From NCBI RefSeq assembly GCF_029168945.1, contig NC_083606.1:19494041-19558040 (forward strand): a stretch of DNA of 64,000 nt. The letters run 5' to 3'. Below the pieces are notes generated by a model. That model had not been told where the DNA came from and made no database searches. It was given only the letters and a program-made list of their open reading frames with translations. Within the stretch, counting starts at the first letter, position 1. The number at the start of each line of letters is the position of its first letter. Positions 9,965 through 21,784 of the stretch are shown here, in pieces. A program made the position numbers and the translations under genes. This DNA is from Cannabis sativa (Eukaryota > Streptophyta > Magnoliopsida > Rosales > Cannabaceae).

Positions 9965-12070
9965 TGTCAGCTCATCTAAAATGTTAAACATTCTAGCAAC
10001 CTTTTATTCGATCAAGATTGGAATTCAGAGTTGTCCCGTTTAGGCGAGAGTCAAGGCAATTCTATCTTATGAGCTTCCACCATTGTTTTGCGATTTGCAA
10101 GTCAAATATGGTCGTCACCATTAGGGTGATCCATACCATATAAAACACTTACAAACAACTTATCTTTCGAGATTAAACGGTGCGAAATTGCTAATGAACG
10201 TTCCTCCATTAGGGAGGATTACTCACTAAAACAAACTCTATGTAAAACCAACAATGGAGATCGAATATCTTAATAATAAAGCTCATTATTTATAGAGATT
10301 TGTATTTTCTTTGATTCTCTTTATTTAATCTATTTATTTTAAAATATATATTTATTTAGTTAAAATTTCCAATTTAGAATGGAAAATTCTAAATATAAAT
10401 TTTAATTTAATATTTATAAATTTTACTTAGATGGATATGAAAATAACATGAATTATTTCCATCTTAGTAATAATTTCCAATAAATATTTAGAAAAATATT
10501 CAATTTAAGTTGTTACAAAATTAATTTAAATTAATTTACAACTCAAATTTAATTTTCTATAAATATATATTGCATTTCGAAAAATTAAAGTATTTAAGGA
10601 TACAATTTTCAAAAATGCATGTTAAAATTAAAAATAAATCCTGGAAAAATTATTCTAATTTAATGTTGGCCCAAAATTAATTAATAAAATTAATTTACAA
10701 CAAAAAATATAATTTTCCTATTTAATTAAATGTATAAGAAAAATTTCAAATATTTAAGTATGATGATGAAAATCAACTTAAATATTAATTTTCTATTTAA
10801 TTAAATACACTAAAAATATACTTCAAGCAAAAATATCACCTATCTAGATTTTCCTTTGACTAATTAATTCAATTTCTAATAATATACTTTAATTCATTTA
10901 TTTTAAATTAATCAATAAATGAAAAAAATCATTGATTTAAGTTGATCCAAGAATTAATTAAAATAAATAATTAATTTACAACTTAATCTATTTTTCAAAT
11001 AAAATTCGAAATTCCAGTATTTAAGAAATGTAATTTCGAAATTTGATTAATAAAATAAAGAAAAAAAATTGAAAATTATTTAAATTTAGTTGAAAAATTA
11101 AATTTCAACTAAAAATAATTTTCTATTTAATTAAGTGTCATGAGAAAGAAATATTTAAGTATCATGATGAAAATTAACTTAGATATTTAATTTTCAATTT
11201 AATTAAATGTATTAAATTCAAGAAATAAATAATTAAGTGTAGAGAAGGCTTAATTATTAATCTCTAGTTTAATACTAGGAAAAAATATACTTAAAATAAA
11301 TTGTACCAAAATTAATTATTTAAATAATTAATTTCACAATGTATAATATTTTCCTATTTTAATATTAGAAATAATAAGAAGTCTAGAAATAACTATCTAG
11401 AAAATATCTTATTTGACTAAGTATCTTTTCGACAAAAATTTGAAAAAATACCTAATTTAAGTTGTATTAAAAAATAGAACTTAAATATTTTCAAATTTAA
11501 ATTTAATTAAATATCAAAAATTAAGTTGTAACCACTTAATTTTAAAATATTCCATTTTAAGTTAATATTCGAAAAGATATCAACTTAAAAAAAAATATCT
11601 AAAGAATCTTAATAACCAATTCCTAAAATTCCTCAACTTAATTTTGAAATTTTAAATCCAAAAGATATTCAGACTTAAGCTGATTAGTTATAGATAACTA
11701 AATATCAACTTAAATAGGAATATTTAATGAAAAATTTAAATTAAGCTTTAGAAAGAATCTAGATGGTTATAATTCTATATTTAATTAAATACAAGAAAAT
11801 ACATATAGTTTAGCTTAGAATAAGAAATTCTTTAAACTATGGTTTTCTTAAATTAATTTCAAAATAAATGAAATTAATTATGTTGCTAATCAATATTTTT
11901 AGGTTAAACTAATTTAATTAACCTAGTATAGTTATTCAAATCAGGCAAATGGGCCTTCACAATTGGGGTGGTTCATGTGAGGGGGTGTTGGGTTCAGTAT
12001 GTCGTACCCACTACTATGGCTCCCAACTCTCACACAAGGCCCAAAAGAGAGGAATTTAACCTTAAAATGA
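9965..12070. repeat. 2.1-kb direct repeat, right copy
   Basis: Second copy of 6035-8135, starting immediately after the chromovirus-like LTR end. It includes three of the hairpin motifs (10034-10049, 10115-10129, 10202-10218). Here the second hairpin stem is perfect (TCACC/GGTGA), whereas other copies have a wobble. Confidence 0.85.
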
Positions 12071-13072
12071 ACAACTGTTATTAATTGAACAGGCCCAAAA
12101 ACTAAATGGGCCTAAATAAAATCTATCAAGAACCATGACATTTTATTTAGCAACAACAACCTATATTCATCTATAAAGAAATTAAACATATAGGCTCACA
12201 CAGGAACACTTTGGATGGGTCCTATGATGTTGCTAGGTCATACACAGATGAAAGAAGATTGTAAATATACCTGTTACAAATTATTGAGTTGACCAAGGGA
12301 GCCATCAGATCATTATATCTGGCAAAAAGTTAACCATGGCTAGTTGCAATCAAGTAATAATAGGTTTTAGAAACTTACAAACAAGCTAAAAGACATACTC
12401 CTGCAACAAGGTTAGCTGGATAGTTGGATGTAGGATTTATTTAATTTTAAATAAATAATTTCGAAAAAAATAATTAATTAAATAAAAAAAAATTATTTTC
12501 GAAATTTTAAAAAAATATTTAAAATTAAACCTACAATTTTGAAAAATTAGGTTTCAACCAACCTAAATATCATTTCAAAATTTGCTAACTACTTTTAAAA
12601 ATTTAATGTTATTTTAGAAATAAAAATTAAAAAAGATAAATGAATATCTTTTTTCAGATTTTAAATGTAATTTAAATAAATAAAATAACAAAATTTAAAA
12701 GTTAGCAAAATATCTTACATCTATTTAAAATTACATGATTATAGTTATCTTATTTTAAATTTAAATAAGGTCAAATTATTTAAAAAAAGATTTAATTTAA
12801 AAAATTTAATATCTGACCTTAAATTTAAAAATAAGATAAGATATAATCAAATTTAAAAATAAGATAGATAATTAAGCAAAAAGATAGATATTTACTATTT
12901 TTCAAATTCAAATTACACTAATATCATGAATTAAATTTGAAAAATATTAATTAATTTTATTATGATAATTAGAATTAAATTAGAAATAGTAAATGTATAA
13001 ATACAGAACTACACAAAAAATCGGAAGTTAAAACCATGAAAAAGCATGAAAAAACGAAGAAAAACGAAAAAT
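12071..13072 (-). other. AT-rich leader sequence of unit 1
   Basis: Continuation of the element's leader, aligned with 20345-21383 of unit 2. It is A/T-rich with long runs of A and T and no coding frame. It ends next to the GC-rich island. Confidence 0.7.
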
Positions 13073-13190
13073 TTGTGAGTTGTACAGACAGTATGCCAAG
13101 CATACTGTCCATGGGCACGCAAGGGGCTGCATGGGCGAGGGGTGTGGGCGCAGGAGGCTGCATGCAGCCTGTTCCGCACCCTTATCCCTG
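13073..13190 (-). other. GC-rich palindrome island near the PBS, unit 1
   Basis: An abrupt GC-rich block in AT-rich sequence. It holds a hairpin with perfect 9-bp arms GACAGTATG/CATACTGTC (13087-13109) and a perfect 16-bp palindrome AGGCTGCATGCAGCCT (13155-13170). The same block is in unit 2 (21384-21510), a longer version is at 52978-53165, and a much reduced one is at 50170-50200. Confidence 0.7.
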
Positions 13191-13454
13191 TTGCTCAACC
13201 GCGATTTTTTCGAAACTTCAAAAAATCATAACTAATTCAAATTAAATCGAAATTGAGTTCTGTAAAAAAGTAACTTGCTTAAGTTTTTTCATACTATCCA
13301 ATAAAAATAATTCCAGAAAGAGATATTCAATTATGTTTCACGAAAATTCACAAACATCAATCAATCATCAAATAACACTCAATACAACATGATACCATCC
13401 AAAACATCAAACAATCGTTTTAAAGTCCAAATTTCTTGCAAGCAAATCAATTAC

Positions 13455-13472
13455 CTTGGCTCTGAGGCCAGT
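13455..13472 (-). other. Primer-binding site, unit 1
   Basis: In minus sense, ACTGGCCTCAGAGCCAAG directly follows the LTR end. It resembles the initiator-Met tRNA-complementary PBS (TGGTATCAGAGCC) with changes in the middle. The bases after it (AAG|GTAATT) also form a possible splice donor. Confidence 0.6.
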
Positions 13473-13850
13473 TGTTGGAAATTATTTTACCAGGATCTTA
13501 GATCTACTCACAAGTATGTTGATTAACAACCTAAATATGAACTTTCTAAAACGATGAAATAAACACATATAAAGTTTACGAAACCTTACATTGGGTGCAG
13601 CGGAATAATATGACTCCTTCCGTTCAGATATCTAGCCCTTGATTCCTTTCTGTAGCAGAGCATTATCAATATCTGAACCTGGATCTCTTTCTCTGATTCT
13701 TTAGTGCTGAAACTCCTTCTTGCTGAAAGTCTTTCTTCACGATCTTCCTCACTATGATTGAGGTATCACTTGCTGTGTGTGGGCACTATTCTCACACTAA
13801 GAATTTCGAAATTGAAGAGAGAAGGAAGAGAGCAAAGTGGCGGCTAAAGA

Positions 13851-13883
<33 letters not shown>

Positions 13884-15375
13884 GCTCAGTTTTTTTTTTT
13901 TTGAATCAGAAGTGTAATTTTCCTGAATCCTTCACTATCTATTTATAGCATTCCACTAGGGTTAGGTTTGAATTATTTGGCATTAAAATAATGAAAATAT
14001 TAGTTTAAATTCCCTACAAAAGTGGTCGGCCATGCATAGTGGATTTGGGCCTCACTTTTTGCAATTTTGCAGTTTTATCTTTTCTCCATCTGATTTTCTC
14101 AAAAACGCCAATTTTCTAATTCAACCATTTAAATGCCAATTCTAACTATTTAATAACTATAAATAACTATTAAATAATATTTTTATTTATCATATTTATT
14201 AATTGAACCATACAAAGTATCATAATTAACAAATATGCCCCTAAAACTCTTTCTTTACAATTTCTCCCTTACTTAGTGAAAAATTCACAAATAGACTTAG
14301 TCTAATTTGAGAATTATAATTGATTAATCAAAACCAATTATATGAGTCTTACAAGCAATATTATCTCAACTAGCGCGGGGACCATGAGTCTATATAACCG
14401 AGCTTCCAATAAGTAGATCAAGAATTTATTACTAAAATTCACTAACTTATTAATTCTTCGTTGAATCCACGCATAGAACTTAGAATTGCACTCTCAGTAT
14501 ATAGAATGCTCTATATGTTCCACCATATAGACACATCATTAGTTATCCATTGTTATAATCCTAATTTGATCAATGATCCTCTATATGAATGATTTACACT
14601 GTAAAGGGATTAGATTACCGTTACACCCTACAATGTATTTAATCCTTAAAACACTTAACCCCGTATAAATGATATTTCAGCTTACGTTAAATGAGATCTC
14701 CACCATTTATTTTCGTTTGGTCAAGCTCGAAGGAGATCATCCTTTACTTACTATTCGCCAGATAGAAGCTATAGATTCCATGTTTATGTTAGCGCTCCCA
14801 CTCAATTGCACCACCGTGTTCCCAAAATGTACGTATCACCCTGACCTAAAAGTAGGCTTAACTAACAAATCAAAGAACACGAATAGCCTCCTGAGATTGA
14901 GCCTAATCATAACAGGATTAAGATCATTTGATCTAAGATCAACTAGGCGATACTGACTTGAATAGTTATTACGGTAAGTTTAATAAATCTAAGTCAAAGT
15001 TCAATATCGGTCCCTTCCGATGCATACTCCATGCATTCAACCTGAGCTTTACTTTAACCAATGCTCTGGAAATAACATAGCATTTCTCCAAATGCAAGTA
15101 AACTCTGTTGTAAATTATCATATCAGTAAAACCCTATGTCTGATAAATCTAGGAATCTTTATTCACGTAGTCATGTTTACTTTCCAATGTGTTGACAGCA
15201 CAATAAATAGGATCAGGTATGTGAAAAGGGTTTCAGATGAATTTATACATTATGTACATATAATCATGAAATAAATCATGTGAACCATGCAACATTAAAT
15301 GTTATTTCTGATTTATATTAATAAGTAAATCTGATTATATTGAAATGAGTTTTATTTAGGGCATAAAACCCAACA
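13473..15375 (-). mobile_element. LTR shared by units 1 and 2 (copia-derived family)
   Basis: 1,903 bp, TGTTGG on the left and CCCAACA on the right in plus coordinates. The sense is minus: a polypurine tract lies to the right (15376 on) and a PBS to the left. It acts as 3' LTR of 13473-23666 and as 5' LTR of the partial unit to its left. A reversed TATA box lies at 13940-13947, and a (GA)n tract at 13856-13883. Confidence 0.88.
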
Positions 15376-17658
15376 AACTCCCACTTGCACTAATATAAAA
15401 CAAAAAGTGTGTTTCAAATAATCTCAAAACCTCGATATACAAATCAAGTGTAGTAGTAGTAGTAAACTCCTCGTAATAGGATCTGAAAGGTTGATTCAAC
15501 TATAACCTTTCCTCCACTATTACTCTTCCTTAATCACAAAATCATTGATAATGTGAAATTCCTCTCTATATGTCTACTCTCTTGGGATACTGGATTCTAT
15601 ACTTTTGGCAACTACTTTTGGTTAATAAGGAAATAACACTAGTAGTTTAGGCAATTTGGAATGGTGCCAAAAATGTATAGAACTTTCCTTAGACTGAATA
15701 AGTACCTTTCTTGTAACTTTAACATTCAGTCCCTTCCTGGTAGACCTAGAGACTTCAGATAGGTTTTTACACTTCTCCAAAATCACCATTCCACCCCCAG
15801 AGTAATCACCATCTTATCAGAAAGATTTTCTAGCACAAAGGCAAATTTCGAAATCTGATGTGGTGTAGTCTAAGAGTTTTAAACACACTCTTATAGACTA
15901 ACATATAGTTCCTCTTCTTTATCTTAAGATTTACTTGATTGTCATCCAATGTTCTTCTCCTGGATTAATCTGACACTTACTCATTACTCCCACTCAACAG
16001 CAGGTGTCTGGTCTAAGGCATACTAAAGCATATATGAGACCTCTCACTGTTGATATAAGAAATTCTTTCATGGCTTTATCTTTTCTGGAATAGTTGAGAC
16101 TTTTCCTTAGATAAATAAAATCTATGCCTAGAAGTCGAGAAGCTTCTATAGATTGCCATTAGAAAGAAATGCTTCAGCATCTTACTAAAGTAAGTTCCTT
16201 GCATTAGAGTAAGTAATTCCCAGGTATACCACAAGCCATAGGTTTAGATAAACTCAAACCTATAATACTAGGAACAGGAAGTTTTGTTAAGTCCATTGAA
16301 TAGACTTATCAACAAAAATTTCCTTTTATGTCCTTGTAATAGAAAGTTTAGGTTTCTCCATGTGAATAGATTAAACTATAGTTCTTTTGGCTTTCTTCTT
16401 AGTTTCTTATCTTGACAATCCATTACTTGTTTAAACTCACAATGGATTTTAATCACTAGTGTCTCCCAAGTCATAAGAAGGTGAGTTCCTAGAAACTCTC
16501 CCACTACGAAAAGGTACCGTGAATGATGTCTAAGAAAACTAAATGGTATTGACCTCTTCGGTTGTGACAAGACAACACAGCCAGTGGGATCATCATATGT
16601 CATATAAGATGATAGAACACTTTTTGAATCAAGAAAAATATCTCCTTTATTTGCTACTTTATTTTTCAGACTTAGTCATTTTCTTAGAAAAGTAGTGTTT
16701 GTTTGAACAAACACTTTCTTATCTATTGACTATGGGATGGTCCACCCATAATCCCTTAGAATAGCTAACAAACCATGGTTAACAGTTCTAGCTTTTTTTA
16801 AGATTTTGATTAGGTCATCCATGAATCTAGTAATGATTTACATTAAGTATACAACCATTGCATCATTCTGAAATTGTATTACCATAGAAGGAATTAGGCA
16901 ACGACTAGTAACTAATCATCAACATGCAACTCGAAATTTCTGGGGAGGTAAGTTTGGATATAATTCAAAAATCAATTTAATGATCTTTGAACTGTATATC
17001 AACTAACTATTTCTCCACCCCTATCAGTTCGCAAGATCTTTAACCACTTACCTTAATGGTATTAACCATTGCTAGAAATTAATGAAATTTAAACATTTCA
17101 AATTTCTTTGCATAATGTATAATCTAGAGTTATCGTTTTAAGAATACAACGAAAAACTCATATCCACCCCTGAATGTACATCCATCTGCGAATGAGATGA
17201 ACTACTTTCAGTGGATATAGGCATATTAACTCTTTGCAGAGATTGATCTTGTCAAATCCACTATGAACTAGATACAAATGCCATAGATTAAAAAAAAATG
17301 TGGTAGTGTCTTTTGATGACTTAGGTTTAGTTACATCAAAGAGTTCTTAGAATAGTGCAAGTGGATTCTGGTCACAGAATACATAACTCATATTCCATAC
17401 AATTTGAATCCATTAATAGAAGATGGATATGAAACCCTTGTGAAGGTGTAACTGTATTGCATCCTGGAATTAGAAATATAAGAAAATTTCTGTTTGGAAT
17501 CTAAAATTAAAGTCAAAGACTTAAATTTATACCAAATATAATGAGTAATTCTATCTTGGACCACCACTACTAACATAAACTCTAAGTCAGATTTGCCCAT
17601 ACAAGTAGGAGATTTCTAAGATTGAGGATTTATATCAATTGGGAATAGAATTTCGGGA
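15376..17658 (-). pseudogene. Decayed copia pol of unit 2
   Basis: No long frame is open, but minus-strand traces of copia pol are visible in the right order. They are an integrase-like KILRTDRGGE trace (about 17036-17000) and a pre-reverse-transcriptase segment around FKQVMDCQDKKL (about 16440-16390). A purine-rich tract AAGTGGGAGTT then abuts the LTR. The corresponding region of the young element at 44095-46379 carries the same decay. Gag and most catalytic motifs are missing. Confidence 0.6.
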
Positions 17659-17993
17659 TTATAATCATATGCGTCATTTAATTTCTTAAGAGAAAATATA
17701 GAATGACATGAAATGATTTATAGACCATTCATCCAATGATATGTTATTGAGCTAATTCGAAATGAATAAGCTAAGAGGAATTAGGATAATTTCGTTTATA
17801 AATAAGAATCCAACGATGCTTCGATTAACGAGAGTCAAAGTAATCTTATTATGTAATGTTCTTGTTTCATATTGTAAAAATACTAGTCTAAGGTGTCATC
17901 ATTTGATGAACAGCTAGATGTTGCATATACAATATTTATCTTTCGAGATCTAACCCTATTATGTATGTCTAATGGTGAAAACCCACTAGGGAT

Positions 17994-18501
17994 TTATCTC
18001 ATTAGATAAACAAACCAAGTTAGACCAACAATGAAGATTCGAAATTAAACTACAATTTAATAACAGAAAATAACATTGTTCAATATAAATTCATACACAA
18101 TTCAGAAATTATTAAACATATAGCAAGTAGGAATGACCAGTGAAAATACTAAAACATACAATCCTAAATGATTTCCAAGGTTTTCAACAACCTAATATCA
18201 ATGTCCCGTTTAGGCGAGAGTCAAAGCTACCATCCATTGAATAGAGTTGCCAGCTCATCTAAAATGTTAAACATTCTAGCAACCTGTTATTCGATCAAGA
18301 TTGGAATTCAGCGTTGTCCCGTTTAGGCGAGAGTCAAGGCAATTCTATCTTATGAGCTTCCACCATTGTTTTGCAATTTGCAAGTCAAATATGGTCGCCA
18401 CCATTAGGGTGATCCATACCATATAAAATACTTACAAACTTCTTATCTTTCGATATTAAACGGTGCGAAATTGCTAATGAACGTTCCTCCATTAGGGAGG
18501 A
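17994..18501 (-). other. Inverted-repeat (hairpin) cluster, unit 2
   Basis: In sense (minus) order: 18501-18485 TCCTCC-loop-GGAGGA; 18412-18398 TCACC-loop-GGTGG; 18332-18317 and 18219-18204, both TCTCG-CCTAAA-CGGGA; 18009-17994 TTATCT-loop-AGATAA. All loops or loop-proximal bases contain CTAA. An AATGTT/AACATT palindrome lies between the third and fourth. They are regularly placed just before where gag starts in the gag-bearing relative. Confidence 0.6.
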
Positions 18502-21383
18502 TTACTCACTAAAACAAACGCTATGTAAAACCAACAATGGAGATCGAATATCTTAATAATAAAGCTCATTATTTAAAGAGAGTTGTATTTTCTTTGATTC
18601 TCTTTATTTAATCTATTTATTTTAAAATATATATTTATTTAGTTAAAATTTCCAATTTAGAATGAAAAATTCTAAATATAAATTTTAATTTAATATTTAT
18701 AAATTTTACTTAGATGGATATGAAAATAACATGAATTATTTCCATCTTAGTAATAATTTCCAATAAATATTTAGAAAAATATTCAATTTAAGTTGTTACA
18801 AAATTAATTTAAATTTATTTACAACTCAAATTTAATTTTCTATAAATATATATTGCATTTCGAAAAATTAAAGTATGTAAGGATACAATTTTCGAAAATG
18901 CATGTTAAAATTAAAAATAAATCCTGGAAAAATTATTCTAATTTAATGTTGGCCCAAAATTAATTAATAAAATTAATTTACAACAAAAAATATAATTTTC
19001 CTATTTAATTAAATGTATAAGAAAAATTTCAAATATTTAAGTATGATGATGAAAATCAACTTAAATATTAATTTTCTATTTAATTAAATACACTAAAAAT
19101 ATACTTCAAGCAAAAGTATCACCTATCTAGATTTTCCTTTGACTAATTAATTCAATTTCTAATAATATACTTTAATTCATTTATTTTAAATTAATCAATA
19201 AATGAAAAAATCATTGATTTAAGTTGATCCAAGAATTAATTAAAATAAATAATTAATTTACAACTTAATCTATTTTTCAAATAAAATTCGAAATTCCAGC
19301 ATTTAAGAAATGCAATTTCGAAATTTGATTAATAAAATAAAGAAAAAAAAATTGAAAATTATTTAAATTTAGTTGAAAAATTAAATTTCAACTAAAAATA
19401 ATTTTCTATTTAATTAAGTGTCATGAGAAAGAAATATTTAAGTATCATGATGAAAATCAACTTAGATATTTAATTTTTAATTTAATTAAATGTATTAAAT
19501 TCAAGAAATAAATAATTAAGTGTAGAGAAGGCTTAATTATTAATCTCTAGTTTAATACTAGGAAAAAATATACTTAAAATAAATTGTACCGAAATTAATT
19601 ATTTAAATAATTAATTTCACAATGTATAATATTTTCCTATTTTAATATTAGAAATAATAAGTAGTCTAGAAATAACTATCTAGAAAATATCTTATTTTAC
19701 TAAGCATCTTTTCCACAAAAATTTGAAAAAATATCTAATTTAAGTTGTATTAAAAAATAGAACTTAAATATTTTCAAATTTAAATTTAATTAAATATCAA
19801 AAATTAAGTTGTAACCACTTAATTTTAAAATATTCCATTTTAAGTTAATATTCGAAAAGATATCAACTTAAAAAAAAATATCTAAAGAATCTTAATAACT
19901 AATTCCTAAAATTCCTCAACTTAATTTTGAAATTTTAAATCCAAAAGATATTCAAACTTAAGCTGATTAGTTATAGATAACTAAATATCAACTTAAATAT
20001 GAATATTTAATGAAAAATTTAAATTAAGCTTCAGAAAGAATCTAAATGGTTATAATTCTATATTTAATTAAATACAAGAAAATACATATAGTTTAGCTTA
20101 GAATAAGAAATTCTTTAAACTATGATTTTCTTAAATTAATTTCAAAATAAAAAAAAATTAATTATGTTGCTAATCAATTTTATTAGGTTAAACTATTCAA
20201 TTAACCTAGTACAGTTATTCAAATCAGGCAAATGGGCCTTCACAATTGGGGTGGTTCATGTGAGGGGGTGTTGGGTTCAGTATGTCGTACCCACTACTAT
20301 GGCTCCCAACTCTCACACAAGGTCCAAAAGAGATGAATTTAACCTTAAAATGAACAACTGTTATTAATTGAACAGGCCCAAAAACTAAATGGGCCTAAAT
20401 AAAATCTATCAAGAACTATGACATTTTATTTAGCAACAACAACATATATGCATCTATAAAGAAATTAAACACATAGGCTCACACGGGAACACTTTGGATG
20501 GGTGCTATCATGTTGCTAGGTCATACACAGATGAAAGAAGATTGTAAATATACCTGTTACAAATTATTTACTTGACCAAGGGAGCCATCAGATCATTATA
20601 TCTGGCAAAAAGTTAACCATGGCTATTTGCAATCAAGTAATAATAGGTTTTAAAAACTTACAAACAAGCTAAAACACATACTCCTGCAACAAGGTTAGCT
20701 GGATAGTCGAATGTAGGATTTATTTAATTTTAAATAAATAATTTCGAAAAAAATAATTAATTAAATAAAAAAAATTATTTTCGAAAATTTAAAAAAAATC
20801 GAAATTTTAAAAAAATATTTAAAATTAAACCTACAATTTTAAAAAATTAGGTTTCAACCAACCTAAATATCATTTCAAAATTTGCTAACTACTTTTAAAA
20901 ATTTAATGTTATTTTATAAATAAAAATTAAATAAAAAATTAAAAAAGATAAATGAATATCTTTTTTCAGATTTTAAATGTTATTTAAATAAATAAAATAA
21001 CAAAATTTAAAAGTTAGCAAAATATCTTACATCTATTTAAAATTACATGATTATAGTTATCTTATTTTAAATTTAAATAAGGTCAAATTATTTAAAAAAA
21101 GATTTAATTTAAAAAATTTAATATCTGACCTTAAATTTAAAAATAAGATAAGATATAATCAAATTTAAAAATAAGATGGATAATTAAGCAACAAGATAGA
21201 TATTTACTATTTTTCAAATTCAAATTACACTAATATCATGAATTAAATTTAAAAAATATTAATTAATTTCATTATGATAATTAGAATTGAATTAGAAATA
21301 GTAAATGTATAAATACAGAACTACACAAAAAATCGGAAGTTAAATCCATGAAAAAGCAAGAAAAAACGAAGAAAAACGAAAAA

Positions 21384-21510
21384 TTTGCGAGTTGTACGGA
21401 CAGTATGCCAAGCATACTGTCCATGGGCGCGCAAGGGGCTGCATGGGCGAGGGATGTGGGCGCAGGAGGCTGCATGCAGCCTGTTCCGCGCGCGTATCCC
21501 TGTTGCTCAA
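21384..21510 (-). other. GC-rich palindrome island near the PBS, unit 2
   Basis: Contains the hairpin GGACAGTATG/CATACTGTCC (21398-21422) and the 16-bp palindrome AGGCTGCATGCAGCCT (21467-21482), plus GCGCGC runs. It is a near copy of 13073-13190. Confidence 0.7.
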
Positions 21511-21784
21511 CCCCGATTTTTTCGAAACTTCAAAAAATCATACTTAATTCAAATTAAATCAAAATTGAGTTCTGTAAAAAAGTAACTTGCTTAATTTTTT
21601 TCATACTATCCAATAAAAATAATTCCAGAAAGAGATATTCAATTATTTTCCACGAAAATTCACAAACATCAATCAATCATCAAACAACACTCAATACAAC
21701 ATGATACCATCCAAAACATCAAACAATCGTTTTAAAGTCCAAATTTCTTGCAAGCAAATCAATTACCTTGGCTCTGAGGCCAGT

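Larger units (their letters stand above)
5452..13472 (-). mobile_element. Internal region (unit 1) of a copia-derived, mostly non-coding element
   Basis: Matches 17664-21784 of the neighbouring unit almost line by line, read on the minus strand from a PBS-like site next to the LTR at 13473. It carries no gag or pol frame. It is cut on the left by the Tat-like insertion, and in the middle by a chromovirus-like LTR fragment (8136-9964). A 2.1-kb segment is present twice (6035-8135 and 9965-12070). From 12075 to 13472 it is AT-rich leader ending in a GC-rich palindrome island close to the PBS. Confidence 0.75.
17659..21784 (-). other. AT-rich leader of unit 2
   Basis: About 4.1 kb between PBS and pol remnant with no coding frame and very high A/T. 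It contains the CUAA-loop hairpin cluster (17994-18501) at the pol-proximal end and the GC-rich palindrome island (21384-21510) at the PBS end. The uninterrupted sequence at 17655-17670 is the empty-site reference for the Tat-like insertion at 5446. Confidence 0.75.

Noticed and set aside
13036..13245. 69-codon frame beginning MKKHEKTKK, also present at 21348
   Set aside because: It runs through the GC-rich island of the leader, is antisense to the element, and is absent from the young copy. Similarity between the two sites is explained by recent duplication.
14669..14956. 79-95 codon frame (VKLEGDHPLLTIRQ) repeated at 23008, 43438 and 51714
   Set aside because: It lies antisense in U3 of four closely related LTRs. 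It is broken in the more diverged LTRs (28320, 62198), so conservation reflects recent common origin, not coding selection.
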